Shown here piece by piece: positions 1-15,200 of a stretch of 64,000 bases of DNA. The notes below the pieces were generated by a model. It had not been told where the DNA came from. It ran no database searches and saw nothing but the letters and a program-made list of their open reading frames with translations. A program made the position numbers and the translations under genes. Location: contig CM067070.1 of NCBI GenBank assembly GCA_033980235.1, positions 23,772,699 to 23,836,698 on the forward strand, given 5' to 3'. The stretch's first letter is position 1. Each line of letters starts with the position of its first letter. Origin of the DNA: Diadema setosum (Eukaryota > Echinodermata > Echinoidea > Diadematoida > Diadematidae).

Positions 1-442
1 TAAGGAATAATTTTTGCCCATGGAGGTGAATGAAGCGCACAGGTACATGTACGTGTATTTCCCCGATTACACCATGGTATCCCCTGTATTCTGATGCGTG
101 AATGTTCGTCTTCTTCTCCTGGTTCAGTCTGCCTCCTTCAAACTTGAAGATCCTTGCAAACTTTGGATGTGGGTATTTGTGTGTGTGTGTGTGTGAAACA
201 CGGTGGTTGAGGTGCATGATTCAGAGTATGCATACATGTACATATAGTGAGAGTAAAAACATGTGCAAGTACTTATCCACTGCCTTCCGTCAGTCGATGG
301 AGGAAGGCTTCCGGGGATGATGCGGTTACAGTGCTCAGAGGGAAGATGTTAGATCCTATACTTTGGAGCCTCTTTTCTCAATTCACACTTTTCTAGAGTG
401 TTTGCATTGTGGGTTCAATCTGTGATTTGCCATTACATACAG
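1..442 (+). other. SORL1 intron (partial), left edge
   Basis: This is the intron before the first visible SORL1 exon; the acceptor AG is at 441-442. It holds a short GT run (about 178-195). Positions 350-400 resemble the CTCAGTTTACACTTTTTTAG stretch inside the 0.7 kb foldback element at 8552-9269, so a fragment of that repeat may sit here. No coding exon is seen. Confidence 0.6.
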
Positions 443-565
443 GTGACAGCCTAACCTGCTCCACCAACCAGTTCCAGTGCGATAATAACCACTGCATCCC
501 AGCCTACTGGGAGTGCGACAACTATGATGACTGCGGCGACAACAGCGACGAGAGAAACTGTCCTT
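443..565 (+). CDS. SORL1: SORL1 exon: LDL-receptor class A repeat (window repeat 1)
   Basis: 41 codons, phase 1 at both ends (acceptor AG at 441-442, donor GTAAGT from 566). It encodes one class A repeat with six cysteines and an intact calcium site, seen as [16 protein letters not shown]. Class A repeats bind ligand through calcium-held acidic residues. One repeat per phase 1-1 exon is the usual LDL-receptor-family layout. Confidence 0.93.
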
Positions 566-3500
566 GTAAGTTGTTGCCGTGGTGACGAAGCGAACGTAAA
601 CAATGATGACTCGCAGGTTTAACTCGTGTGCCGTGTTGTGGACCCCCTGTGTGCCACATTACTGTAAAACCAGGAATGTTAGCGGGCATTTTAATTTGGC
701 AAATTTTGTGAGAGGCAAGATGGTGATAATTAAAATACTCGCAAAAGTTCTTACTGTACACTGTATGCATTGAATGACAGTGACAATTCATGAAAATTTC
801 ATGCCAGGAAATTATCTTGCTTCACAGTATTGATCAACATCAGACATTGGGATGCACCTCCCCCTGAACTGAGCATACTGTAACTTTCATGTTTCCATGT
901 TACTGACGTGATTAACAACATATATTTGTATGGAAACTTGCAAGTTATGCTCAGTCTAGGGAAATTGCTTTTCAATGTCTTTTGTAAGTCATTAATGTAA
1001 TGATTAACAGATGATGCCACTGAGAATTTGGGCTTGAAATGTTGTTTGTGGACATACACGTATCCAAGCAATCTGAAGAAGGTTAGTAGAAACATCATTA
1101 GAAAATATATAGGCACATTTTTAGATAATCATTTGGCCAGAGAAGTGATTTGGAGGTATCACAGATAAACACAGGTCAGTGTGCATTTGCATTTAGTTCC
1201 TGTAACCCCATACACTACATAACTTACAGTATCCCTGTCTCGTTAATACAATTTTAAACTCTTTGTGCAAACCCTTATCTAGCCGGGACGACAGAATACC
1301 CGTCCTACACCACTGTCAACCCGTTCTCGTGCTCGGGCAGCGACTTCCGATGCCTGACTTCGGGCACGTGCGTCCCGTACTGGTGGAAGTGTGACGGCTA
1401 CGACGACTGTGGCGATGGATCCGACGAATACGACTGCAGTACGTGGACGCCGTCTTTTCTTTCTTTTTTTTCTTCTTGCTAGCGGAGATTGACCAATTCT
1501 CCCTATTGCATATGAACGTAAAAGAATGGCAGTGCTGTTTGATTTCTGTTACAATATGTGGGCAACGAGGTGTCATGACACAATTTGAGCTCTGTATTAT
1601 CGTACAAGAGAAACATGGTGCATTTCTATCTCAATCTCCAACTAATATAGTTTTACAGATTTTTGTACAGCAGTTGTCACTTGTTGGGAAAAGAAATAGA
1701 AAGTTTCAACCTCTGAAGGTGGATTTCTATTGTGAAGCAAAAATATTTTTGTTAGAATGAAAGGGAAAAATGAAATGTGGATATACAGTGGACTCCGGGA
1801 CCCTTTATAACAGAGTCCTCTGGACTGGTAGTTTTCTTTTATTATATCCGGACAAATAAACAATAAAGATATCGTAGATAATGTTGCGGCCTGAATTTTT
1901 ATGTTGTTGCAACTGGAATTTCATTATAACTGTTTTTGTTAAAACAGGATTGCATTGCTCGTGCCTTTTGTACAGTATATTAGAGAAACTCTGCATCACC
2001 AGTAGTGCAGAAGTGAATCCTAAAACGATAACCCTGCCTGAACACTGAATGTTGGGTGCGTTAGATCACCTTATTCATTTGCGCATAGCGTACGGCCATC
2101 ATACCGACTCCACTGCCAGTGGCCAGTGATTAGATATTTACAGTAATTGTGTTCTAGGCAGAGTTCCTCCTGTTATTGAAAGATTTTGGTGGACCAGATG
2201 CAATGTGTAGAGCTCTAAATATGTAATGTGATAGGACTTACTATTGATAATTCTGCACGCTGTGCTCACATGCTGAGTTCAGAATCTAATCTTGGTTAAA
2301 AGTTTTGATTCGTACAGTAGCTCCAAGTGCATCCTTTGAGCTTATGGCAGCTATTCTTTTAGCAGGTACTGGTTCTATTGCAATGTGCCAGACTATCACA
2401 CAAAATGAACTGTAGTTAACTTAAAATTAAGCAGCAGGGTGGGAAATGCCTGCTTTAAGACAGATGGCCACTATAAACATGGCTTTTTTTTTGGGGGGGG
2501 GGGGAGAGTTAGTGGCCATATATGTGAGTTGGCTGCTCTATCATGCCCACAAATGGTATGGTATATCATTAAAGTAGAAATTTTCACACACCCGTGATGT
2601 GAAATTAGCGCAAAAACGAATGCACTTTTTGTAATACTTGATTGTACCTTTCCAGAGACTCCAACCCAAAGCACCTTATGATCTGGAGATTCTCCCGCCT
2701 GAAACCTCTTGCAAAGTTGATGTGTGCGAAGTGCCAAGTTCCTAGGGTTCTAGATGCTCTCTGGTGCTATCTAAGGCTTATTTTCTTTTCAACATACAAT
2801 AGCAATGAATAAGAAATCCTTTCCAACGGGAGACACAGAGCCAGGGCGGGAGAATTTAAATCTCAAGCAGGAGAGCGGGAGATTTTGCAAAAATGGGTTT
2901 TCGGCGGCAGATCTCCCGTCGAAAACGGGAGAGTTGGAGTCTCTGCCTTTCAGTGGATTTTCCCATCCATCGTTATCGTTGTTGTTGTTGTTGCTGCTCT
3001 TCGTCATCTGTAATCTTTTTCTCTTTCACCTTTTCACAGTCGATTACACGACGATTGCACCGGGCTCCTGCGGCTCTGGCGAGTTCACGTGTGACAACGG
3101 GAAGTGCATCCCGTGGTACTGGGAGTGCGACGCATACGACGACTGTGGCGACAACAGCGACGAAATCACGTGCGGCAGTAAGTGAAACCGAGGAAAAGAA
3201 GAAAAAAAAAAGAAGAAAGTTCACACAAAGAAGACAGAAAAACGAGAATGAAAAAGAAGCGCTGGGATATCTGAATCCATGACCTACTTTATTTTATAAA
3301 TGTTTCATGGATACTTATGTCAAGAACTGTACGAGCTGAAATTTTCACGTACAGATATTTTTGCGAATTGTTACCAGGAAGACATTATTGCGTGTTGTTA
3401 ACTTCGCGGTTTTGAGGGTCTAACTGAACTTATTCGTGCATTGTTACTTTCAAGGTTCAAAGGCAATTTGCCAAATTCGCAAAAATAAAACCTCCGCGAA

Positions 3501-6500
3501 AATTTCAGCTCGTACAGTATTTGCTCATTGAAACTTTTGTACGACTTCGCCATCACCACTCTGTGGTCCATGTCTGCAAAGTGGAAAGAATGCTTGTCAG
3601 TGCTACTATTAGCTTTTGTTTTGTCTTGTCTGTCTGTCTGTTTGTTTTGTTTTTATATACTCTGGTCGTAAGGAAGTAATCAAATTCTCCCAGAATTGTA
3701 AATTGTAAATCTGGAATCCATTGGACATTACGTTGCTTTTTATGAAACAGAAAAATCAGAAAAAAAAGTAGATCAGTGAAACTTTGGGTGAAAAATAAGC
3801 CACATGAAATAACTTATGCACTGTCAAAGTGTTGAGAACAAGTTTGCAACTGTGTGTGACGTAGATGTTGAGTGTTGAGTAGCTCTCCGTACCGTTTGTA
3901 CACAAAAAAAAACCCCGAATCTTTCCATTTTTCTCATGAGGATAAGCTTATTCTTGGTATATAACAAGAGAAATCAATTTTTTCTGTGATCTCCTCAGTA
4001 GATTGATAAGGTCTGTCTGTTCCAGAATATTTGAGAAAAATGAAAATGAGTGAAATTTTGTGTACTAATCAAATGGAGAGGTGCTCGACACGTACATCCC
4101 ACAGAGTTGCAAATTTTGTCATGCTCTCTACACTTTATCAGCTCTGCTCATAACATTTTTAATGTGTTTATATTTTTCTCCAAAATTTTCATTGATCTAG
4201 TTCTTCGATTTTTCTGTTTTCATACAAAGCAGTATGATATCAGGATGAACTTAATTTGCCATTCGCAGATAAAACAAAAACCCACCATTAGTGCTTCAAA
4301 ATAGTTCTAAAATGTGAGTTACGAATAGATACAACCAATGTAAAAATGTGAATCAGTGTAATCAGTGTTAAGTGTTGTTAAGTATACAGACTGTGAATAA
4401 TAGTTATGATAAAAATGTTTCCAGATTAAACCGTCTGCAGTTATGGTTTATTGAGAAAAACAGAGATTTCTCCTTATGTTTTAGGCTTTATTGCAAAAAT
4501 TTTATATGGTAGGATGTTTTGTGATACAACACACCTACACATATCCATCAGATGTGATATCTTGATTTTTTTTTTTCGTCATTGCTCCCAAAGGTAAACT
4601 GGACCTTCAACCTTAGAGTGAACCAGTTTATTTCTGCCTCATAAAGTACAAGTTATGTACATGTAATCATGGGGGAAGGGTGGGATACATGCCCTCTCTA
4701 CTAAAAATCTGATATACATGTACGTGCTTGTTGCCGTAGCTACGACGGAAATGCCCGCAACGCCGGCATCCTGTGGGTTCTTCCACGTGCCCTGCGGCAT
4801 TGGTGCGACGCCACCCTGCATCTGGCGATGGTTTGAGTGCGATGGAGAGGCAGACTGCTCTGACGGCAGTGACGAGGACCACTGTGGAAGTGAGTATTGG
4901 AGAAAAGATGAATGCATGTGAGACTCCTTGCAGGCTGTCGTCACGCTGTCCCTGAATTGACACGAGTATCAACCTTCGCGAGATCTTCGCGCAATTTATT
5001 GGCTTGCCAAAGAATTTGCCACTGCTCACAAAGTGGCTGGTGGAGCCAGAGAAACTCCGCTGGCGGTCATACAATGGCTGAAGATGATTTCATGAGTGAC
5101 CTGGTGTTGATGCGATCAGAGCCGAAATTGAATGTCTTCCTCTGTCGTGTGTCCATGCACGCTCGGTTTCTGGGCAGTGTGACGCCCGAGTTAAGGAGCC
5201 TCTATTTGAACATAGCAGTATTCAGTGTCTCAATCCTAGTATTAAATGTTGTCTGAATTCAAACAATCCTTTGGACTAAATGAAAACTGCCTCTGTGAAT
5301 TCAGGCCATGGAGTCTTGGGGTAAAGCCGAACAAACACTTTGATATTGTGTTGTCGAAATTGGTCATAAGTGGTAAAATTGTGGAATTTCAATTTCAAAC
5401 GTACAAAAAAAAAATGTTGATACCAGTTGTAATCACATATCAAAGTATAAGTTGGAGCTATGATGTTGTGTACATCTCACAAGTCTACCATTTGCTTTGC
5501 ATATAAATCTTCACAAAAAATTTTACGTTTTTGGCATAAAATCAAAATGAACAAATTGCATCCATTGCATCAAATCGTTTTTGATTTATGACTGATGTCA
5601 TTGCTTTAGTGAAAACATTTGAAAAAAAAAAACTGTCAGAAATTTATAGTTTGTAATATTTTTGTTTCATTCAAACTAAACTACAGATTTCTCCGATGTT
5701 CGCATAATTTAATGAGTGTGCCTTTAACATCAGCTCCATAAAATTTCACTGTACAATGAGAGTCCCCTCTGGTGTGGCCTCCGTGTTCGTTAGAGTACAC
5801 CTCAATCTTATAATCACAGAAATCGCAAATATCATGAGTTGAGTTCTTTTTGCAAATCTAGCAACAAGCAAAACTATTCTGATTCCTACAGTGACGAATG
5901 TGACATGGAAGCGTGCTTTTCTTCCTTCATTACTTGTACTCCACAATTGCGAATTTACAATTTGTAACTACTCTGGAAACTGTTGTGAAGTCCTGAGTCT
6001 CGAAAAATTAGGCTTTGCTGAATGCATGGAGTATACAGCAGGGCTGCACACATGCCAAATTTTCTACTGGTTCAACCTGTCTGACTCCCCAGTAGGGACC
6101 TAGTGTTTCCACTATTTTCTGGCCAGTTTCTGAAAAAAGTTACTTGTCCGACTGATTTTTACGGGTCAGGGAGAGTCAGACCCGTGCCAGTGTACAGTAT
6201 TTGTATCAACATGAACCTGTGCAGGTATAAAAAAAAATTGCTGTAAACCTTATTTGATTTGAAAAGATGTTTACTCAATACCTGAGAAGAATGCACCAAG
6301 GCTATCCTTAAGGAGTGATCTATTTATCCATTTCATGACAGCGCGTGTCCCGACCACGCCATACGTCCCGACGACTGTGCGCACGTGCGGCGTCCGCGAG
6401 TTCAAGTGTGCGGACGGACAGAAGTGCATCCCCATCAGCGATGTGTGTGATGGCTACTACCAGTGCTCAGACACCAGCGACGAACTCAACTGTCGTGAGT

Positions 6501-9500
6501 TTCCCCTTGGTTTGACTCTTCAAAGATTTCTCATTCATTTTCATTGAAGTTAAGCCGTTGAGAATGGTCTGATTTTGCTACAACACATATTTCCCATAGA
6601 CCCGTGCCCGAGTATACTCGGGACCTCATCCTCAACGGGTTAAAATGCGCCTTTAAGAAGGTGCAAGATAGCTTTATATTGAAGGCTCAAACAGTTTGGG
6701 GGAATTGTGCTTAATCTACGATGCTGTATGTTCATCTACATTGTACACTTATCTCTCTCTCTCTCTCTCTCTCTTTGGCTGTTTACATGTACATGCATTG
6801 ATACAGTGCAATTTGCAAGTACAGGCCATAGGATTTCTTTTACTTTTCTTCTCAGATTTGTACACATTTGGCTATCTCCATATGTTAAAATCGCACAAAA
6901 TTTCAGTTTGATTTGTGATTTCGTCAGACAACCTCAATATCATCACTAAATTTGAGAGAGGGAAAGAGAGATATGTTTTATATTGCAATCTCCTTGACAA
7001 TGATAATGCATTTACTCTAAGAAATCATGATGACAATGTTCAATAATTTGGAATTTACAGAATTTACAATCATCCTAACTCAACAAATTGTGTTATGAAT
7101 AATTTTAACCTGTCATCTGCGCGAACCTTGTGGCCTATGTATTAAGTCTATGGAGATAGGAAAGAGGATGAGTGGACATGCTTCAGCAAGAACTTTAAGG
7201 AATAATGGAAATGAGTTTGTAACCAGATGTAGGGGTGGATCCAGGAATTCTGTAAAGGCGAGGCACTTTTACAAAATTAAAGGGAGGGTGCGTGTGCCAC
7301 CCCCATTTTTTCTTTTTATTTCTTTTGTTTTAACCAAAAATAATGAGGGAGTGTGTGTCCGGTGCGCCCCTCTCTGAATCCGCCACTGAGATACAATGTG
7401 CTTTACCTACAGTTGTAACCAGCCGAGCAAAGCTAGGATGACTTGTTAATGAATTCGTTCACTTGATCGTTTTCACACCAATCTTGTTTGTTGCAGCGAC
7501 GGTGACAGCCCGCCCAACAACCAGCCTGTGTGGCAACAACCAGTTCCACTGCGCGGAGTCCGGAGCGTGCATCGACGACTTGAAGAAGTGCAACGGCTAC
7601 GTCGACTGCGTGGCGCTGGAAGATGAGGCAGATCCCAGCTGTGATCGTGAGTGAAGACTGTCCTTTGTAGGGAGAATGATTGTAGTCAAAGGAACATTTC
7701 AGACAACATATGTAAATACTGTATACGCCATATATTTAGCGAGTGTAAATTTTCGCAAATCGGAACTTCCTGATGATGTCGCGAGTGGTTGAATTTGTGA
7801 TTATGGAGTCCTGTATCGAATGGAGAAATGTACACGCATACGTCACATTCACAGCTTGATTAGAGTCCATGTTTTTGCGTGTCTTTAATTTTGCGAATAG
7901 CAACTGACTCGTGAAATTCACGAAAATAAAAACCTCACGAAATATTCGGCGTATATAGTAACAGACCGGTATAATCATCATCCTAAGTCATTGTGATTTG
8001 TTATGAATTTGTAAAACATTCTTATTCCTCGTAGCAATCACGACAAATTCTGAAACTATCCAGTATAACCGATTTATAGATGTTTGAATGCAGAAGGCTA
8101 AATATCATCTGGAGGTCTCCATTTAAAGTATTTGTGCAATTATACTGTAGAAGAGGATATTTCCGTTTGAGTGATTTTTCGTGCTCGTCAGATAAGATGA
8201 GTTCCACATGTTTTTAATTCCATGGAATCAAGACATATACAGCTGTAAAGTGCTGGAACATATAGCAAGCAAGAATATTTGGGTACTTCTATTTTGACGC
8301 TGGTTTATGGTTGTGTACGTAATTTCAGGATAATTTTTCAGTGCAGTGTTAGGAGCTATGTTGCAGATCACACAAATTGCCTCAGGCATGAGAAACCTAA
8401 TTTCAGCTCCTGAAGAAGTTTCGGAAGATTTAGGATTTTTTATTTATTCTTTGAACAGGGCAATTAACATAAAGCAAAAAAGAAGAAGAAATACAAGCGA
8501 CATTCCTTAAAGTTCAGGCTGTTTTCATAAATACTTAATGATATATACAATGTATGTGACCATGCATCACAAAACCAACAAAAAGTTGCATGCACTGATT
8601 TTGTGTGAGGACTGAAAATAGGCAAAATGGGTCAACCTACCCAATCTGTACATGTAGGTTTTCATATTTTCTCAAAGAGCAAGTCTTCTACGTAATGCTG
8701 AAGTGTTGGATCATAAAACAAACAGGAAATTGTGTTTTTAGCAGTTTTTCTCCAACACCTTTTTTTTCTTTTTTTGCAGAATAGTGTAATCAGGTGTGTC
8801 TTATAGAATCCCCTTTTCATTTCTTAAAAACCCTGTACATGCTCTTCAATTTCAACGGTAATAACTTTAGAAAGGATGATGCTGCTACTTTGAAAGTTGG
8901 CATTACTCATTAACAGAATGTGTTAATAAAGCATGTTCAATTTCAGCTGATAATCCCTTATTGTTGTTGCTCCAATGGTTTACATCCAGTTTTCTTGTCC
9001 CATTCATCGTACAGCTAGCACAGCTTGGTAAAGATCAAGCACTTGAATAGACCGTGTACACTTCAGAGACTGTTTTCTCAGTTTACACTTTTTTAGAGTG
9101 TGCGCTTTATTCCAATATTCAGATAGGTAAGGGGAAGTTAAGTTGAGTAGAGTTATACACACATGCATTATATTAAAGCTTTGAGTCTGCTCTTTCAGAA
9201 TCTGCCCTTAACTATTTAAAAATCCATGTCTGGCGACTTTTTGTTGATTTAATGATATACGGTCACATATGGAATATCATTTTACGGAAATATGCACAGC
9301 AAGAGATGGAGTAGTTCTTAAGGTACCTTGGCCAATTGCTTGGCCTCCTCCATCCGTGAACCCCTCAAATTTGAGGTTATTTTTTGCTGCTCTCAATATT
9401 TTCTTCCATCACAACTCCCTAAAATCTTATCTTGTCATTCATCCAGGAACATACGTTGTGCAGAATTTGCTAGTGGAAGAGGGCGACATAATCAGTTCGG

Positions 9501-12174
9501 CGAGGATGACGTTCTCTACCTCACAGATGGGAGGCCAGACCTATCAGATCCGGGTCTACAAGCGGTGAGTGAAAAAAACAACAACAAAGATCCGAGATAA
9601 TAAAGATAACATTAAATCAATTCATCTGGACTTACTGTTTTTAGTTCCGAGGACAGTTTCACGTCCGATCCTGGATGCTTCATCAGCTCGTCTGATTTGA
9701 TGGCGGGAAGGCGTCGTTGCCAATCGGCACAGACGCACTACTGACATTATTGTTCGAAGTAAGTCGCCGAGGAATTCTCCGGATCACAGAGCTGTACACC
9801 CGGGAGAGGTTGTGTTCCCCACCCTTGTTAAGGGAGGGGTTTTCGGAGTTGATGTAAACGGCTTCCCAGACCCCCCTCTCAAACCACCGAGGCTCCTTGT
9901 CTATTGTCTCCTTGTCTACTTGTCTCCTTGTTGATTGATCGTTACCTGGATGAATCAGAACTTACACCATTTGATTAAAGATCAGAGATGGTAGTCAGCT
10001 TGGAATATTTTGAGAAATTTGCACTGGACTATTCATAAAATCTGTTTCATGAGTGGTAATAATGAAGGTCTTGTAATATGTTTGAGTTTGTACCTCGATT
10101 CTCCCATCAAAGTTGTAGACAGGAGAAGTGTGGTTTACTGTGTGCGTCAAATATTTCGCAAGGTTTTTTACTTATTGTGAATTTCATGAATCAGGTGCTA
10201 TTTGCAAAAGTAAAAACACTTGAAAATAGTGACTCTGATCCCAATGTGAATGTGACGCACATTTCTCTGTTCAGTACTGTACTCCACGAAATTGTCGGGA
10301 AGTCCCGATTTGTGAAAAATTTAGACTCGCTTGATATATTTTGTATATAGTATTTGATGGAAATTGTTTTTGAAATAGCTGAGATATCAATAAAACAAAC
10401 TAAATCAGAGGGGTCCTCTTAAAAGGTGGGTCCCATCTTTTATTAGGACCTCTTTGTTGTTTTGCTTATCTCAGCCATTTCTAAATCAATTTCCATCACT
10501 TAGCATTGAATCCCACGTAGTATTTTGTGTGTTCTTTCATTTTCCATTAGAAGTTTCTCATTATCTCACAAAAGAAGTTGGTAACCTGGGCGGCGTTTCA
10601 TGAAGCGTTTTGTCTGATATTTTGTTTGACAAACTGTTATGAGCTACTGAAATCCTTGCTTCTGATTGGCTGAGAGCAAATCTGTCTGACAAATTTGTCG
10701 GACAAAATGCTTCATGAAATGCCCACCTGAAGCCCCATCTCAATCAAAACTATACCATCCCTTTAATTTTTCAACCGACTCTGCAATGTGTATCCTACCC
10801 CCCTCTCACCCCCTCCTCCTCCCCCCATCTACCCATAGAGAGGCAGTCCCAAATGCGGATGAGCCTGGTCGTGACCTGCCCAATTCGGTCTTCCAAGACA
10901 TAGCCGCTCAATCGAGCCACTACGTCTGGACGTCGCTGAAGGCGAGTACCAAGTATGAGTTCACTGCATCTGTCGTGATCAACGGCAAGGAGTACAACAG
11001 GGCACCACTTTTCTACTATACCACCCCAGGAGGTACGTACAGAGAACGCATAGTCTACCAGTTTGGGGCCATAATCATTCAATTCAGTACAAGATTTTGT
11101 CTACACTAAATGTTGAATATTAGTTGCCAGATTGTGAAAGTTTTAAAGTTGAATGGTTTTATTTAGCTAATTCTGACCTTCCCTCAGAAAAATAGTACAG
11201 GAAACTTCCTTATCATGGATGCTTAAGTGAAACTATAGATTTCTAGTGAATTCATTCGTATCCCCCCCCCCCCCCCACTCACACTCAATTCCAACTGATA
11301 TCAGTTGAAATGGGGAGGATTTTTCTTGAGTGAAATAAGGGTTAATTTTCATTTGTATTTTTGAAACTCTGTGATGCAATACCGTAAGATTTAGTAGATG
11401 ATGTCTGGAGACATTATTCTGCAATCATGCAAAATCTTGTGATGCTTGCAAAAAGGGATATCCAATGTTATTTCTCCACCTTCGGCCTCCCTGCACAGAT
11501 GCGCTGCATCTGCCGGTACCCACCATCAGGAACCACCGCCTGATCCACGAGAACGACGACACCATCACGGTCAACCTCACCTGGACGCCGGTCACTTACA
11601 GCTCCGTCCCATTTTACCAGGTGAGGTGGTCAGGATGGCGACAACTGCGTGACACTGTACACACCTATTTCTCTAGAACAACATTATCGAAAAAAGTTTG
11701 CAATTTTCTTCACACATTGTGTCAGATAATATGAATCCCTGACTGTATGTTTGTAGCTCATGTGCTGTTGCATTTCCCCAAGCTACTAGGGTCAAGATGA
11801 ATTAACATTGCATGAGGACTTCTTATATACTTGCGCATTGTGAGCCAACATAAAGTGCTTCTTGTAGGCCGATAGTATTAAATATTGCTATTTCCTTTTC
11901 GTATCGTGTCAGATTATGTGCACGTGCAATCGCATTTCCCCAAGTTATTATAAAGGTCGAGTTGAAATGAAATTGCGTGAGGACTTTTTGAACATTTGCA
12001 CATTGTGAGCCAACATAAAGTGCTTTTCGCAGGCCAATGCACTGTAGTAAAGAATGCGTTTTAGGCCAGTGGTGAAGTGGGCTTGAGTGGAAATTAAGGA
12101 AACAGATTTTTGAAACAGTCTCAGGGAAATGTCCCCTGTCTTTGTCTTCATCTATCTATCCGTCCATTTATCTG

Positions 12175-12229
<55 letters not shown>

Positions 12230-15200
12230 GTCTGTCTATCTATCTATCTATCTATCTATCTGTCTATTTGTCTGTCAATCTATCTATCTATCTGTTTTTA
12301 TACCATAAATTGCCATTATAAAATAACAACATTTGGTCTAACTAATGAGAAATTCAGGTCCTAAATTATTATCTACACATCATTGTATACAACTCTAGTT
12401 TATTTGTTCAGCTTTAACAAAATTTGGATATAACGAAAGAAAATTGCAGGTCCCTTGGACTACGTGTTAATGGGAGTCGTCAGTGTTGAATGTGCATATG
12501 AATTATATGTATTGTTTATCAGGGCCTGAAACTAAATTTTTTTTTTCTGGTGACTCATGTGGGCAACAGAATCTTTGAATGTGACGTTTTAATGGCTTGA
12601 AAAGAAAATGTAGTTGCCAGAAATAAACAGCAATATAAATATTTGTTTTGCATTTTAGCTGCTCGATCGGACCACCAAAAGATGAGCCATTTTGGAAAAT
12701 TTGGCGGCCTGACATCAATTTGTTTGTTTGTATTGACTGTCTGGGTGTGGTATCTCATTAACAGGTGCAATACCATGGCAACCAGTCCACTGTCTGGGAG
12801 TCGACACAATTCACCCTGAACCCTTACATCCTCATCTCACGGCTCACCAAGGGCACCACCTACGGCTTCAAGGTACACTGATGTGCTTGGACTTGAACTT
12901 TGAACCTGAACTTGCGGTTTCATATTAAAAAAAAAAGAAATATCATTTGTACAATGACAAACTGAGGACAGGAAACGAGTACATGAACATGCAGTACATA
13001 ACACATAATAACTATAAATGAAACATGGAAACTACAAATGACCAGGGTCTTGTCAGGGTAATTCCCAACAAGAAGAATAAAAGGAAACAATATCGCTTTA
13101 CGATCAAAACATCGCAAAAACAGACACACACACAAAAAAGAAATACGTTTTTGTTATAAACTTGAATAATGGTGATAAGTAATATAAACCCCTAGAAAAC
13201 AAAAACCACAAAATTATTTATAATCATCATGTATTTCATAATCAAATGGCAACTCTAAGCATCTAGCAAATATCTTAAAGATTCTTTTTAAAGATGTTTG
13301 TTTTTGGAGAATTTGTAACTGTATCTGGCAAAGAATTCCATAATGTGGGTCCAGTGTGTCTGAGTGTGTGCTTGGACTTCAAAAAGGGGACTCCCCCCTT
13401 CTCACCCCAACATACCATTGGCTGAGAACCAGAAGGGCTTTATCACAATTTTTGGGGGTATTGAGTTATTGGTATTGTGTTGTAGACCTCAATATCCTCT
13501 ACATCTGTGGTGTCAATTTTAAATCATGTTTATTTTCAGTAAATAGTCAAAAGTTCAAACCACAAGGGCACTATTTTATCCCATATCGGAAACAGTGCTT
13601 ATATTATAAGCTTTTTTATTTCATGAAAAATTGATTTTTTTGTTTTGATTTACGCTCAAATCTTGGAACATGAAAGCGCCCTTTTGGGTCTAAGCTATAA
13701 AACCAATAGGACATTATGAGTCTAGCAAATGTTGAAAGATTGAGGGAAATTGGACAATCGTGTCAGAAGTTTTAAAAGTATTTGAGTTCTAGGTGATTGT
13801 GTGGACTACCCTCTGTATACTTGAACTCTACACAGTTTGCTATGTCACAATAGTAGAATGATATCAAACAAATACAAAGCAAATGTCTCAAATGTTATTT
13901 TGTATGTGTATATGTGTCAAAGACACAGATTTCCTTAATCTCTCCCATTCAATTTTTGCGAATTGGAGCTGATGGCCTTTTTGCGGCGTGAAATTGCGAA
14001 TTGCCACTAGCACTCATCAATGCACATACGTTTGTAGTGTAGACAAGAATTTTCACATGCATTTTTATTTCACTGATCTTGCCTCTCGCAAAATTTGCAA
14101 AATCAAAATGCATGCAAATGCTTCTGGTTTTGCAGTAAGTGTATGTCACGGCATGGACCTGCTCCACCCTTGTACACACGGACATTCATCATTTGTTAAT
14201 TAATTCTGTCAAAAGTATCACAAAAAACATTTTGAAACCATGCTCTCCTGGGGGGCATTTCATGAAGCATTTTGTCTGACAAAGTTGTCTGACAAATTTG
14301 CTCTCAGCCAATCAGATGCAAGGATTTCAGTAGCTTGTAACAGTTTGCCAGAAAAATATCCGACCAAACTGCTTCATGAAATGCCCCCCCCCCAAAAAAA
14401 ACCCCAACAACAACAACAACAACAACAACAAAAAACTACATGTGCAGAAGATAGTATGTGTATCTCTCTTAAATCAAGAAAAATGCATGTGCAGTTGTAG
14501 TATAGATTTCGGCAGGGTGATTGGTCTCTGTTTATCTATTTTTTGCACATTTTTTTCGCAGATCGTATGAGAATAAACATTTACAGTAACTGGGGACAAA
14601 AAGTATGTCTTAATTCATAAGTAATGTTACATACATGTAATCCTTTTCAGTACATACCAATTATGTGACACAAAATTTATCACGTTTTGAGGTTTGCTGC
14701 TCCCTGCCTTTTGTGTTACTCTATTCAAGGACAGTTAAGTCTGAAAAGGCACCTCAGCCAAGTAAGACTGAAATGAAGAAAACTATCCTTTTTGTCAGTG
14801 ATGATACAGGATTACACCATCGTCATTGTCCAAACATGGGAATGTACTCCTCAACCCTTTCCATACTGAAATTGGAAATGCCAATATACTTTATAATACA
14901 CAGGCCACCTGGTTCCCGTACGGAACAGGTTAAAGTGCACGTAAGCAGGTTGGGGTGGTGATAATGGGTACCAAGAAAGGGCCTCTTTTCACCGTCTGTA
15001 AGTGTAGTACGTCCAAGGTCAAGGCAGGCATTAATTCTCCACGCCTTGTGGAGAGAAGAGGTTAAAGTTCGCATTTGATATCAGACAAACAGACAAACAG
15101 ACAAACAGACAAAAGTGAAGTAGATACAATGTACCTAACTATAACTTATGTGCATGTTTACATTGTTCTGTTTTTATTTTTTGTTTCTGTCTTGAATGCA

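Noticed and set aside
2805..3039. Upstream in-frame extension of the third LDL-A exon
   Set aside because: A clear pyrimidine tract and AG at 3038-3039 precede the repeat and phase matches the preceding exon. The extension lies in the intron.
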